Shown: positions 25,851-34,588, numbered from the stretch's first letter. The stretch: 64,000 nucleotides of DNA from Paenarthrobacter sp. AR 02 (GCF_021538675.1 NZ_JAJUKH010000002.1:124001-188000), one strand, 5' to 3'. The notes: a model not told the origin generated them from the sequence alone. Made by a program: numbers and translations.

Positions 25851-27764
25851 ATGAGCATGGACCGCGTGGCCTGGAGCTCGCTGTACAACATCACCACTGC
25901 CAAGTCCGGCTCCAAGCCGTTCTCGAAGGAAACACTGAAGCGGGTGATGGCTTTTGCCGCCCCGCATAAGGGCAAGCTCATTGCCTTCGTCATCGCTTCT
26001 ATCGCCGGAGCGTTCCTGGCTGTCGCTACCCCGGTCCTTGCCGGCCAAGTGGTTGACGCGATCATCGCCAACGCCGGTGTGGGAACCGTCATCTGGTTGG
26101 CTGTCCTGATTGCGATCGTGGCCGTTGGCGAAGCAGGCGTAGGTCTTTTGACGCGCTGGTTGTCGTCGATCATTGGCGAGGGCGTCATCGTGGACCTGCG
26201 CACCCGGGTCTTTGACCACGTGCAGCGGATGCCCATCGCATTCTTCACCCGGACCCGGACGGGTGCGCTGGTGAGCCGCCTGAACAACGACGTCATCGGG
26301 GCCCAGTCTGCCTTTGCGGGCACCTTGTCCGGCGTGGTCAGCAACGTGGTGGCGTTGGCCCTGACATTGGCAGTCATGCTCAACACCTCCTGGCTGGTCA
26401 CTGTGCTGGCCATGGTGCTGCTGCCGATCTTCCTGATTCCCGCACGCCGGATGGGCTCCAGGCTGGCGGATCTCCGCCGTGAAGCTGCCGCCCACAACGC
26501 CGCCATGGGAACCCAGATGACGGAGAGGTTCTCCGCGCCCGGAGCCACTTTGGTGAAGCTCTTTGGCCGCCCGGATGAAGAGTCCCGTGAGTTCGCCGCC
26601 CGTGCCGGACGCGTCCGGGACATCGGTATCCGCACCGCGATGCTGCAGTTCACGTTCGTCACAGCTCTGACGTTGGTCTCCGCGTTGGCCCTGGCCTTGG
26701 TCTATGGCCTGGGCGGCTGGCTGGCGTTGGGAGGACAGTTGGCTCCAGGCGATGTTGTGGTCCTGGCGCTCCTGCTGACCCGGCTTTACGCTCCGCTGAC
26801 GGCCTTGTCCAATGCCCGCGTGGAAATCATGAGTGCTTTGGTCAGCTTTGAACGCGTCTTCGAAATCCTGGATCTGAAGCCCCTTATCACCGAGAAGCCG
26901 GACGCGGTTTCCGTGCCGGCTGGTCCGGTTGCGGTGGAGTTCGACAACGTCCGCTTCTCCTACCCGTCCGCAGACAAAGTCTCCCTGGCCTCGCTCGAAG
27001 AGGTTTCCACGCTGGACACCCGCGGTGGCGAGGAAGTCCTGCACGGTGTCAGTTTCCGTGTCGAGCCCGGCCAGACGGTGGCGTTGGTGGGTTCCTCAGG
27101 CGCAGGCAAGTCCACGGTGGCACAGTTGTTGTCCCGGTTGTACGACGTCGATTCCGGTGCTGTCCGGCTTGGCGGCCAGGCTCCCGGGACAGGCGTGGAC
27201 GTCCGTGACATCCGCTTCGATTCCCTGCGTGACACGCTGGGCATGGTCACCCAGGACGGCCACCTGTTCCACGAAACCATTGCATCCAACCTTCGCCTTG
27301 CCCGTCCCGACGCCACCGAGGACGACATGTGGGATGTGCTCAGGCGGGCCCGCCTGGAACCGATGATCCGATCACTGCCCGACGGCTTGGAAACAGTGGT
27401 AGGGGAGCGGGGCTACCGGCTCTCCGGCGGCGAACGGCAGCGGCTCACCATTGCCCGGCTGCTCATCAAGCAGCCGCGCGTCGTCATCCTCGATGAGGCA
27501 ACGGCTGCGCTGGACTCCACCAACGAAGCCGCCGTGCAGGCGGCCTTGGGCGAGGCGCTCGAGGGGCGTACCGCCGTCGTTATTGCGCACCGTCTGTCCA
27601 CCATCCGGGCAGCCGACGCCATCTTGGTGGTGGAGGACGGCAGGATCGTGGAGCGCGGTACGCATGCCGAGTTGCTGGCCGCCGATGGCCGCTACGCCGA
27701 GCTGTACCAAACCCAGTTCGCCGAAGCCACGGCGGTTGCCCAGGAAGCCGTCCCGGAGTTGTAA
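25851..27764 (+). CDS. ABC exporter, fused membrane and ATPase domains
   Basis: A 637-residue half-transporter. The ATG at 25851 follows CCAGGAGAAATAACC and lies 2 bp after the ABC-F stop; an upstream start at 25788 would overlap it. An ABC_membrane domain with six TM helices (about 35-340) precedes the NBD: GSSGAGKSTV Walker A, Q-loop VTQDGHLFH, LSGGERQRL signature and VILDEATAALD Walker B. MsbA/LmrA-like exporters move lipids or drugs as homodimers. Co-transcription with the ABC-F gene suggests a two-tier defence or stress unit (ribosome protection plus efflux), which is inference. Confidence 0.9.
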   Translation: MSMDRVAWSSLYNITTAKSGSKPFSKETLKRVMAFAAPHKGKLIAFVIASIAGAFLAVATPVLAGQVVDAIIANAGVGTVIWLAVLIAIVAVGEAGVGLLTRWLSSIIGEGVIVDLRTRVFDHVQRMPIAFFTRTRTGALVSRLNNDVIGAQSAFAGTLSGVVSNVVALALTLAVMLNTSWLVTVLAMVLLPIFLIPARRMGSRLADLRREAAAHNAAMGTQMTERFSAPGATLVKLFGRPDEESREFAARAGRVRDIGIRTAMLQFTFVTALTLVSALALALVYGLGGWLALGGQLAPGDVVVLALLLTRLYAPLTALSNARVEIMSALVSFERVFEILDLKPLITEKPDAVSVPAGPVAVEFDNVRFSYPSADKVSLASLEEVSTLDTRGGEEVLHGVSFRVEPGQTVALVGSSGAGKSTVAQLLSRLYDVDSGAVRLGGQAPGTGVDVRDIRFDSLRDTLGMVTQDGHLFHETIASNLRLARPDATEDDMWDVLRRARLEPMIRSLPDGLETVVGERGYRLSGGERQRLTIARLLIKQPRVVILDEATAALDSTNEAAVQAALGEALEGRTAVVIAHRLSTIRAADAILVVEDGRIVERGTHAELLAADGRYAELYQTQFAEATAVAQEAVPEL

Positions 27765-27785
27765 CGCCTCCCGCGCACTGCCTGC

Positions 27786-28211
27786 TTAGCTGCGGCCTGC
27801 TTGGCTGCGGCCTGCTTGGGCTGCGGCAAGGGCGGGGAGCACATGGTCGGTCAGGAGCGGGGCAAGGTCCCCGGGCAGGGGCGCGCGGAGGTCCAGCCAG
27901 CGGACCTCGGCGATCTCCGCTGAGGGGTGGGCATGCCAGGTTCCTGGTGCCGTGAAGACGGTGGCTTGGATGTTGGTCGCTGCCTCGTTGGCGGCCGCAG
28001 CAAGCCAGGTACCCATCGGCAGGAGCTCTTCGGCCGGCACGTCGATGCCGACTTCCTCCATCAGCTCGCGGGAAGCGGCCTGGGCCGCGGTTTCGCCGGG
28101 CTCGGGCTTGCCGCCGGGGTGCATGAACTTGTCTGTTCCGCGCTTCCGGACGGTAAGGAGGTGCCCATCTTCGTTGTAGACGCAGACCGCGCTCACAATG
28201 ATCAGGTTCAT
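27786..28211 (-). CDS. Nudix hydrolase
   Basis: A 141-residue protein whose Nudix box is complete: Gly34-x5-Glu40-x7-Arg48-Glu49-Leu-x-Glu52-Glu53-x-Gly55. It is of MutT type, hydrolysing a nucleoside diphosphate derivative; the substrate is unknown. The C-terminus carries a duplicated QAGRS encoded by a short direct repeat (GCGGCCTGCTTGGCT) next to the stop. It overlaps the upstream DUF6314 gene by 4 nt, so the two form one transcription unit. Confidence 0.9.
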   Translation of the reverse strand: MNLIIVSAVCVYNEDGHLLTVRKRGTDKFMHPGGKPEPGETAAQAASRELMEEVGIDVPAEELLPMGTWLAAAANEAATNIQATVFTAPGTWHAHPSAEIAEVRWLDLRAPLPGDLAPLLTDHVLPALAAAQAGRSQAGRS

Positions 28212-28651
28212 TTTTGCCTCGTTACATGTGATTCAAGCAGCAGGTCCTTTGCAGGACCACGGACATCCCAGGCGAAACTGAACGAATCCGGCCCTTCGTA
28301 GCTGTACCTGACACGGTATTCGTCGGGATCGCACCAGTGATGGTCCTCATGGTCCTGCCCGGAGAAGCTCATGGTGTGGAAGGGCCTGCCGTCCGGGAAA
28401 AAGACATCCATCCGCTCGGGCGACGCGCCGGGCTTCAGGAGATATTCGCGGAAAGCCGCGCCCGAATGGGTGGGCCAATGCATGGTTCCGTCTTCACGGT
28501 AGTCCAGGCCGCCGTCGGGGTTCTCCGTGTAACGCACGACGCCGGTAAAGGTACCGCGGGTGCCGGACGCCCGGTCCAGGAGGGTCCGCTCCACGTGCCA
28601 GCTGCCGGCCAGGTAGGCCCGCAGGTCCGGGGTGGGCTGCTGGTGGTTCAA
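28208..28651 (-). CDS. DUF6314 family protein
   Basis: A 147-residue protein matching DUF6314 (LAGSWHVERTLLDRASGTRGTFTG near the start, FFPDGRPFHTM, HWCDPDEYRVRY); function unknown, fold likely lipocalin-like. The only acceptable start is a TTG at 28651. It lies 1 nt after the last base of the upstream tRNA-Arg gene, and the Shine-Dalgarno-like GAGGG (28655-28659 complement) is part of that tRNA's acceptor stem. In the same frame there is a stop inside the tRNA and no other start codon. Overlaps the Nudix gene by 4 nt. Confidence 0.82.
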   Translation of the reverse strand: MNHQQPTPDLRAYLAGSWHVERTLLDRASGTRGTFTGVVRYTENPDGGLDYREDGTMHWPTHSGAAFREYLLKPGASPERMDVFFPDGRPFHTMSFSGQDHEDHHWCDPDEYRVRYSYEGPDSFSFAWDVRGPAKDLLLESHVTRQK

Positions 28652-28652
28652 G

Positions 28653-28725
28653 TGCCCTCGATTGGAATCGAACCAACGACACCGGCTTTAGGAGAGCCGT
28701 GCTCTATCCACTGAGCTACGAGGGC
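28653..28725 (-). tRNA. tRNA-Arg (anticodon CCU)
   Basis: A full cloverleaf on the minus strand: acceptor GCCCTCG/CGAGGGC (28725-28719 with 28660-28654), D arm GCTC-GAGC, anticodon stem CGGCT/AGCCG with loop CTCCTAA giving anticodon CCT, and the T loop TTCGATT. Discriminator A at 28653. It reads AGG codons. CCA is not encoded. The DUF6314 coding sequence begins 1 nt downstream. Confidence 0.96.
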
Positions 28726-28829
28726 CTGCGTCCATGGCATGAAACCCATTGCTGGAGCTCAGGGCCCGGACACGACTACAAGCATACAAGCTGCCGGGGC
28801 AGTGCCTGAACACGGCTAGGCTGGCGACC

Positions 28830-29651
28830 ATGAAAGGGCACCTGACCACGGCGGCTCCAGCCGGATCGTTCCTACCCGATGTGCGAAGCGTCCGCGCGAC
28901 CATTGGAGGCTGGGCGCAGCTGAGCGTCGTGCAGTACTTCGTGGCGGAAGCCGCGGTGATCCAGGCCTGGGCTGGTCCGGAGCCCTACAGCAGGGCAACC
29001 GGGTACATCAGCGACCTCGGGGCGGTGTCCTGCGGTGTCTACGCGGACAGGGCGGTGTGCTCGCCGTTGCATCTGCTGATGAACGCATCCTTTGTGGTTC
29101 AAGGCCTGGGGCTGATCCTTGGTGCACTGTTCCTGACTGCCGGGCTCCTGTACGTCGCTGCGCGTCCGGGCATGCCTGCCCGGCGATTCCGGGACGCACC
29201 GAACACCCCGGCCCCCGTCCGCGTGCTGACTGTCCCGTGGCTGTTATCGGTCGCGGTCCGGGTCCTGACAGGGGTGGCCGGAGTGGGAACGGTGGTTGTC
29301 GGCCTGGTACCCGAGGACCTGGGTTCTCCGTGGCATTTCGCGGGGGCACTGATGTTCTTCATCGGTGGCGGGTTCACCCTGCTCCTGCTTGCCGTCCTGT
29401 GGTTCCGGCAGACCCCGGTGAGTTGGTTCCTCGGCGCCTGCGGGCTGGTCTGCCTGGGGGCGCTCATTGTTGGCGGGATCACCGGTATGCACGTGCCCCA
29501 GCCCGGAACCCTGGAGCGGCTGATGGGCTATCCCGTCACCATTGGGTTGGCGGCGGCGGGCCTGGTAATCGCCCAGCGCGTGCGGCGGCACCGAAGGGAG
29601 CTCAAGGCGCGAGGTGTGCTGGGCTCCGGGCCTCGCACCCTTTCCCGCTGA
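28830..29651 (+). CDS. DUF998 membrane protein
   Basis: A 273-residue protein; the ATG at 28830 (MKGHLTTAAPAG) is preferred over an upstream frame opening at 28749. Six or so TM helices and the DUF998 marks (YSRATGYISDLGA, SPLHLLMNASFVVQGL, PEDLGSPWH) are clear. No function is established for the family. The last 13 codons lie inside the first copy of a 94-bp duplicated segment, so the C-terminus has been shaped by the repeat. Confidence 0.85.
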   Translation: MKGHLTTAAPAGSFLPDVRSVRATIGGWAQLSVVQYFVAEAAVIQAWAGPEPYSRATGYISDLGAVSCGVYADRAVCSPLHLLMNASFVVQGLGLILGALFLTAGLLYVAARPGMPARRFRDAPNTPAPVRVLTVPWLLSVAVRVLTGVAGVGTVVVGLVPEDLGSPWHFAGALMFFIGGGFTLLLLAVLWFRQTPVSWFLGACGLVCLGALIVGGITGMHVPQPGTLERLMGYPVTIGLAAAGLVIAQRVRRHRRELKARGVLGSGPRTLSR

Positions 29652-29949
29652 TCGCACCCGTCATCGCTGGTGCGCGTGGCGGGTAGTGGTGCGCCGCTGG
29701 CGAACAGGTGGTGCGCTGGGCGGGCAGTGGTGCGCCGCAGGGTGGGGTGTCCTGGGCTCGAGGCTTCGCACCCTTTTCCGCCGATCGCACCCGTCATCCG
29801 TGGTGCGCGTGGCGGGTAGTGGTGCGCCGCTGGCGAACACGTGGCGCGCGTGGCGTTTAGTGGTGCGCCGCTGGCGAACAGGTGGTGCGTGCGGCGGGTA
29901 GTGGTGCGCCCCTAGCGAAAAGGTGGTGCGCTGGGCAGGCTGGAGTGCG
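29613..29949. repeat. 41-bp intergenic repeat field with 94-bp direct duplication
   Basis: A core like GTAGTGGTGCGCCGCTGGCG recurs with 41-bp spacing at 29675, 29716 (degenerate), 29808, 29849, 29890 and 29931 (degenerate). In addition 29613-29706 is repeated at 29746-29839 (offset 133, a few mismatches). The field fills the 303-bp gap between the convergent DUF998 and membrane-protein genes; no gene is seen in it. Confidence 0.85.
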
Positions 29950-29954
29950 GAGAG

Positions 29955-30590
29955 TCAGGCGGGCTTGGCGTTCTTTCGCCCGAGGAACACCGCAGCCACG
30001 CCGCAGACGAGGCTCACCAGGAAAAGCACCCACGACGCGACCGTCACTGCGGAAGCCAAAGCCACCGCACCGGCGTCGGGCGTTTCGGCGGCAAGCACGG
30101 AATCGATGGCCACATTGGACCACAGGTGGGCCACCGCGAACAGCAGCGGAGCGGCCCACATGGCCCAGCGCCAGGATTTGCGGGCCACGTTGGTGCCGAT
30201 CAGCAACAGCCAACTGAAGCCGAAAATCAGCGGGAACAGCGTGCCGGCGGTCTTGTGGACATAGTTCAACTGGCCCCGCGCGGAGTCGTCCATCGCGGCG
30301 CGGAGCTGCGACACGTAGTCCTGCGAGAACCCGCCGATCAGCGAATCCGGCATGGCAAGGCCACCGGAGAGCTGCGTCATCTGGTTCAGGGTCAGCAGGT
30401 GCAGGTACCAGAACAGGAACAGGCTGGCCACGATGCCTGCGATCACAATGAGCTTGGAGTTGCTCTGGGCCTTCTGCGGGGTGCGCTGGGTGGTGGTGTT
30501 GATCACTGGCGGCAAGGAGTGGTCCGGGACCGCCGCCTTTGCTCCGTGCTTCCTGATGCGCTGCGCTGGTGTCTTGGCCATGTCATTCAT
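29955..30590 (-). CDS. Membrane protein, four TM segments
   Basis: A 211-residue protein. ATG 30590 (MNDMAKTPAQRIRKHG) and ATG 30581 (MAKTPAQ) are both possible; GGCGGG lies 3 and 12 nt upstream of them respectively. A basic, proline-rich N-terminus is followed by hydrophobic segments at about 45-65, 118-137, 145-163 and 175-200, and an extracytoplasmic loop (SLIGGFSQDYVSQLRAAMDD) between the first and second. No family is recognised. Divergent from the inositol-monophosphatase-like gene. Confidence 0.65.
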   Translation of the reverse strand: MNDMAKTPAQRIRKHGAKAAVPDHSLPPVINTTTQRTPQKAQSNSKLIVIAGIVASLFLFWYLHLLTLNQMTQLSGGLAMPDSLIGGFSQDYVSQLRAAMDDSARGQLNYVHKTAGTLFPLIFGFSWLLLIGTNVARKSWRWAMWAAPLLFAVAHLWSNVAIDSVLAAETPDAGAVALASAVTVASWVLFLVSLVCGVAAVFLGRKNAKPA

Positions 30591-30614
30591 TATCCCGCCA
30601 CATAAGCTGGACCC

Positions 30615-31448
30615 ATGACCACCGGCAGGCACACCGCAACTGAACTCGATCCCGCACTCGACGATTACCAACTGGCCAGCGCCCTGGTCCGCGAAGCAGG
30701 CCAACTGGCGCTGCTCATGCGGATGGGCGGCCTGCAGGGCGAACGGAAGACGTCGGTGTCCGACGTCGTCACGGCAGCAGACCACGCGGCCGAGGCCTAC
30801 GTCCTGGAACAGTTGCGGCGCTGCCGCCCGGATGACGGCATCCTCGGCGAGGAAGGCGCGTCAGTGGCCGGCACCAGCGGCCGCACCTGGGTGATCGACC
30901 CCGTGGACGGAACGTACAACTTCCTGCACGGCTCCACCTACTGGTGCTCGGCGATTGCGTTGAAGCGCGACTCGGACGAAACCTCCGTGGATCCCGAGGT
31001 CCTGTTGGGCGCCATCTTCCAGCCGGAACTGGACAAGCTCTGGGTGGGTGGCCAGGAACACCCGGCAACCCTGAACGGGGAGCCGATTTCCGGTTCCGGG
31101 GACCGCCTTGTCGGCGAGATCTGCGCGGCAACCTACATCCACCCCACCTGGCTGGCAGACCCCCGCACGGCCATGCCCTGGCACGCCGCTGCCATCACCG
31201 CCGCGTCCCTGCGCATGTTCGGTTCCGGTTCCTGCGACCTCGGCCGTGTCGCGGATGGCGAACTCGGGTGCTGGTTCCAGCACAGCTGCCCGGAATGGGA
31301 CTGGCTCCCCGGCAAGGCGATCGTCCGTGCGGCCGGCGGGGACACCGCCGTCGTAAAAGTCAACGGAATGAACTGGTTCGTCGCGGGAGGCCCGACGGCG
31401 GTCCGCGACTTAAGCACGGCCCTCACCTCAGTTCCCCAGTTTGCCTAG
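30615..31448 (+). CDS. Inositol monophosphatase family protein
   Basis: A 277-residue Mg-dependent phosphatase of the IMPase fold. Metal ligands are seen in GEEGASV (Glu) and DPVDGTYNF (Asp-Pro-x-Asp-Gly-Thr), and late EWDWLPGKAIVRAAGG corresponds to the WDxAA region with the usual Ala pair replaced. Substrates in the family include inositol-1-phosphate, histidinol phosphate and nucleotidase substrates. Although an inositol cluster is 16 kb away, no shared operator is seen here. Confidence 0.85.
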   Translation: MTTGRHTATELDPALDDYQLASALVREAGQLALLMRMGGLQGERKTSVSDVVTAADHAAEAYVLEQLRRCRPDDGILGEEGASVAGTSGRTWVIDPVDGTYNFLHGSTYWCSAIALKRDSDETSVDPEVLLGAIFQPELDKLWVGGQEHPATLNGEPISGSGDRLVGEICAATYIHPTWLADPRTAMPWHAAAITAASLRMFGSGSCDLGRVADGELGCWFQHSCPEWDWLPGKAIVRAAGGDTAVVKVNGMNWFVAGGPTAVRDLSTALTSVPQFA

Positions 31449-31593
31449 GAGCCCCAGCGGGCGTTAACCCCTTCGGGTACCCCTGCGAACCGCCACCGTT
31501 TGCCCTTGTTACTTTGCACCCGGGGGGGCGACTGCCCCCACGGTCTCAGCTGCAGAACAGCCCTGTCCTGCAGCGTTCGCAAGGGGGAAGTAC
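31449..31593 (+). promoter_or_regulatory. Leader region of the surface-protein cluster
   Basis: Two small hairpins: GGGGGC-GACT-GCCCCC around 31524-31539, which may end the upstream gene, and CTGCAG (31550-31555) with CTGCAG (31568-31573), an imperfect stem 20 bp before the TTG start of the next gene. No promoter is assigned with confidence. Confidence 0.3.
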
Positions 31594-32910
31594 TTGAACA
31601 GCAAGAGCAAGCTGTGGCCCACAGCCGTCGGCGTTACTGCCGTCTCGGCTTTGGCCATCGGCCTCGTCGCCGCACCCGCGGCAAATGCAGCACCCACTGA
31701 CGTGATTTCGCTTGGCAGTGGACAGATCATCGATGGTTCCGTCCTGGCCATCCCGAACTTCGCCAACCTCGCCGCCAACGGCGCCGCAACCGCCCAGCAG
31801 GTAGGCACGCCGCCTACCGGTCCTGCGGTCATCGAAGCCACCGACCCGCTGGACCTCAGCGCTGTCTTCGGCGTCGTCAACGTCGGTGCGGGCAACATTC
31901 CGCTGCTGCAGAACAACGGCATCATCCAGGTTGGTGCGGTCAGCCAGTACGGCAAGGCCGTCAACGATGGCTCCTCGGAAGCTTTCTCCGGCACCGTCAG
32001 TGGTGCTCCGGGACTGGTCACGCTTCCTGCGGGCCTCCCGACCTCCGGTGACCCGGCCATCCCGGCAGCCCGAATCACAGCCGGAACTGCCGCCATCCTC
32101 GGTGGCACCAACCTGGTGGACCTCACCATGGACATCTCCACCCTTGCCGCAGCAGCCAAGAAGGACCAGGGCGCTTCACCGCAGGGCGCCTACGCCGTCG
32201 CAGGCGTTTCGGCCAACGTTGGCGGCACGCTGGTGGGAGGCGTCTCCACAGCACTCACTCCGTTGCTGAACACCGCCAACGTGGCCTTGTCCGCTGTTGG
32301 CCTGCCCATCACCAACCCGCTCGCCAGCGGCGTCATCCAGATCACCGAGGCTGACCTGTTGGCCGCGGCGGGTGTCGCAGACCTGAACTCGCTGCCGGCG
32401 GGTACCGATCTGGTCTCCTTCCTGCCCGCGGCAGTGTCCACCAAGATCCAGAGCATCCTGGCAACCACTTTGTCCAGCACCCGCGCGGCTGTTCAGGCAC
32501 TGCCCGACACTCTTCCGCCCCTTGGACTGCCGAACGTCGCCAAGACCACTGCCTTGCTGGCAGTCACCACCCTGGAAACGGCAGTCAACGGGTTGGTAGG
32601 TGGCCTGAGCACCAGCTTGGTTACTCCGTTGGGCGACGCGTTGACGGCCTTGGTTTCGGCCAAGGTCAACATCCAGGAAACAGCACCCTCGGGCGCCTTT
32701 ACCCAGCGCGCCTTGCAGGTCGGTGTTGCCGGTGGCTCCATCGCCACTGTAAACCTCGCCAGCGCCACAGTTGGTCCGAACCTGGACGCAGCGGCCATCC
32801 CGCTGGTCAACACCGACACCATGGCCATCAGCGGTGGCGTGGCACTCCTGGCACTGCTCACCTGGCTGTTCGTTCGCTCGCGCCGCCAGACTGCGGTAGC
32901 TGCTGCCTGA
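31594..32910 (+). CDS. Choice-of-anchor G family surface protein
   Basis: A 438-residue secreted protein with TTG start after AAGGGGGAAG. Signal peptide (residues 1-30, ending AANA-AP), then Ala/Val/Leu/Thr-rich repeats typical of the choice-of-anchor G domain (ISLGSGQIIDGSVLAIPNFANLAANG; FGVVNVGAGNIPLLQNNGI). The C-terminus is a tripartite sorting-like tail: TDTMAISGG, a hydrophobic stretch (VALLALLTWLFV) and RSRR. It has no LPXTG, so anchoring might be by the exosortase-like protein encoded three genes downstream; that link is inference from family naming and gene context. Confidence 0.82.
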   Translation: MNSKSKLWPTAVGVTAVSALAIGLVAAPAANAAPTDVISLGSGQIIDGSVLAIPNFANLAANGAATAQQVGTPPTGPAVIEATDPLDLSAVFGVVNVGAGNIPLLQNNGIIQVGAVSQYGKAVNDGSSEAFSGTVSGAPGLVTLPAGLPTSGDPAIPAARITAGTAAILGGTNLVDLTMDISTLAAAAKKDQGASPQGAYAVAGVSANVGGTLVGGVSTALTPLLNTANVALSAVGLPITNPLASGVIQITEADLLAAAGVADLNSLPAGTDLVSFLPAAVSTKIQSILATTLSSTRAAVQALPDTLPPLGLPNVAKTTALLAVTTLETAVNGLVGGLSTSLVTPLGDALTALVSAKVNIQETAPSGAFTQRALQVGVAGGSIATVNLASATVGPNLDAAAIPLVNTDTMAISGGVALLALLTWLFVRSRRQTAVAAA

Positions 32911-32952
32911 TCGCTGTGAGCGCATCAAGCACCAGCGAAAGGAGAACGCCTT

Positions 32953-33135
32953 ATGTACGGCCATAACTGGACTGCAGGCGGCACGGCAGCCGGGGGCACC
33001 GCCCTCGCTGCTACCGGCGCCCCAACCCTCGGCTGGGTCATCCTGGTGGGTGTCGCACTGCTGATTACCGGCTTCGTGGTCCTGCGTAACAGCAGGCTCA
33101 AGGCTGCGAAGCGGGATACGGGCCCCAACCCGTAG
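32953..33135 (+). CDS. 60-residue mini-protein with LAATG sorting signal
   Basis: Starts ATG 32953 behind GAAAGGAGAA, a strong ribosome-binding site. A Gly/Ala/Thr stretch (1-17) leads to Leu18-Ala-Ala-Thr-Gly22, a hydrophobic helix (27-45) and a basic tail (NSRLKAAKR). LAXTG is the motif used by actinobacterial class E sortases. There is no separate N-terminal signal peptide, so nearly the whole protein is a sorting signal; it may act as a small membrane partner instead. No sortase E gene is present in the window. Confidence 0.65.
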   Translation: MYGHNWTAGGTAAGGTALAATGAPTLGWVILVGVALLITGFVVLRNSRLKAAKRDTGPNP

Positions 33136-33226
33136 CACTACCGGCGGGACGGCTCCTGCAAGGGCCGTCCCGCCACCCTGTCCTCCCATCCTGGCCGATC
33201 GGCCAAGCCCTAAGCATCGGAAATTC

Positions 33227-34588
33227 ATGTCGGTACTCGAATCCGCCCAAGCATTGGCTTTTGTGCTGCTGGTGGTTTTTCTGTCGTACATCCTGGTGAT
33301 CCTGGTCCCGTTCCTGCGGCGAAAGCCTGATCCCGAAGGCGATCCCGGCACCTTCTCCTGGCACGTCTTCATTCCTTGCCGTGACGAGGAAGTGGTGATC
33401 GGCAAGACCCTTGAACTGCTCAGGGCGCAATTCCCGCAAGCCCACGTCTGGGTTGTCGACGACGACAGCGACGACGCGACCGCGGAACTCGTCAGCGCGG
33501 CGTCCCGCCACGACGACATGATCCACCTGGTCCGCCGCCGGCGTCCGCTCGCCCGCACCGGCAAGGGCGACGCCCTCAACGCCGCATACCGCACCCTGGA
33601 TTCCTGGCTGCCCGCCGGCGTCGACCGTTCTTCGGTGATCGTCCTGGTGGTCGACGCCGATGGCCACCTTGCCGACAACGCCTTCCGGCAGGCGGCCGGT
33701 CCGCTTGCGTTCGGCGACCCCGAAGTAGGTGCCGCACAGACAGCGGTCTGGATGTCCAACCTGGACGATCCCGATCTTCAGGGCGGCGCAGGCCGGGAAC
33801 GGATCAGGCGCTCGTTTGGCCGCTACCTGGTCCTGATGCAGGACATGGAATTCAGGACCACCATCGCGGCGATGCAGTCCCTGAGGCGGCACACGCTCAC
33901 GGTCGGCCTGGGTGGCAACGGCCAATTCACCCGGCTGTCTGCTCTCGACGCGATCGCCAGGACCTCGGGCCAGCCGTGGCATGGGGCATTGCTGGAGGAC
34001 TACGAACTGGCCATCCACATCATGCTGGGCGGCTACAAGACGGTCTACATGCACGACACGCATGTTGCCCAGGAAGCGTTGCCGGACCTGCGCCGGCTCC
34101 TGACGCAACGGACGCGCTGGTGCCACGGCGGCATGCAGTGCAGCACCTACCTGAAACGGATCTTCGAGTCGCCGTACTTCAGTAACGTTGGCGCCATCGA
34201 ATCCAGCTACTTCCTCATTCAGCCCTTCATCCAGATCATCGGGCTGGTGCTCTGGCCCACGCTGTTCGTCACCATGGTGGCGCAGGGCGCCCTGACCATG
34301 GGCAGCTTCGTTGCGTGGATCTCGGCCGCGTGGTTCATCATCCCCTTGATCATCGCGACGGGCGTCCTGCCTTTCGCCCTCTGGGGGCTCGTGTACAGGC
34401 GGCACGTCGCTCCGGAGAAGAACTTCATGACCGGTATCGCGTGGGGCCTTGGCTATTGGCTTTACATGTACCAGAACTACGTCACCGTGCTGAGGGCCAC
34501 GTACCGCCTCATCACCGGCCACCAGGGGTGGGCGAAAACACGCCGCAACCATGAAGCCGACGTCAAACTACTAGCGAAGGAAGCCTAG
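33227..34588 (+). CDS. Processive GT2 glycosyltransferase (BcsA/PgaC-like)
   Basis: A 453-residue membrane enzyme. After one N-terminal TM helix, the cytoplasmic GT2 domain has HVFIPCRDEE, VVDDDSDD (UDP-binding Asp), VVDADG (DxD equivalent), EDYELA (catalytic base) and the QRTRW motif, the (Q/R)xxRW hallmark of processive beta-glycan synthases such as cellulose, hyaluronan and PNAG synthases. C-terminal TM helices (about 325-430) would form the export channel. The polymer is unknown. Its TAG stop overlaps the GTG start of the exosortase-like gene by one base. Confidence 0.85.
   Translation: MSVLESAQALAFVLLVVFLSYILVILVPFLRRKPDPEGDPGTFSWHVFIPCRDEEVVIGKTLELLRAQFPQAHVWVVDDDSDDATAELVSAASRHDDMIHLVRRRRPLARTGKGDALNAAYRTLDSWLPAGVDRSSVIVLVVDADGHLADNAFRQAAGPLAFGDPEVGAAQTAVWMSNLDDPDLQGGAGRERIRRSFGRYLVLMQDMEFRTTIAAMQSLRRHTLTVGLGGNGQFTRLSALDAIARTSGQPWHGALLEDYELAIHIMLGGYKTVYMHDTHVAQEALPDLRRLLTQRTRWCHGGMQCSTYLKRIFESPYFSNVGAIESSYFLIQPFIQIIGLVLWPTLFVTMVAQGALTMGSFVAWISAAWFIIPLIIATGVLPFALWGLVYRRHVAPEKNFMTGIAWGLGYWLYMYQNYVTVLRATYRLITGHQGWAKTRRNHEADVKLLAKEA

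Noticed and set aside
29613..29949. Possible CRISPR array
   Set aside because: Repeats are contiguous or degenerate, have no unique spacers of constant length, and no cas genes are present.
32176..33759. 527-codon minus-strand frame across the surface-protein genes
   Set aside because: Spans three sense-strand genes and their gaps; low-complexity translation without start signals.
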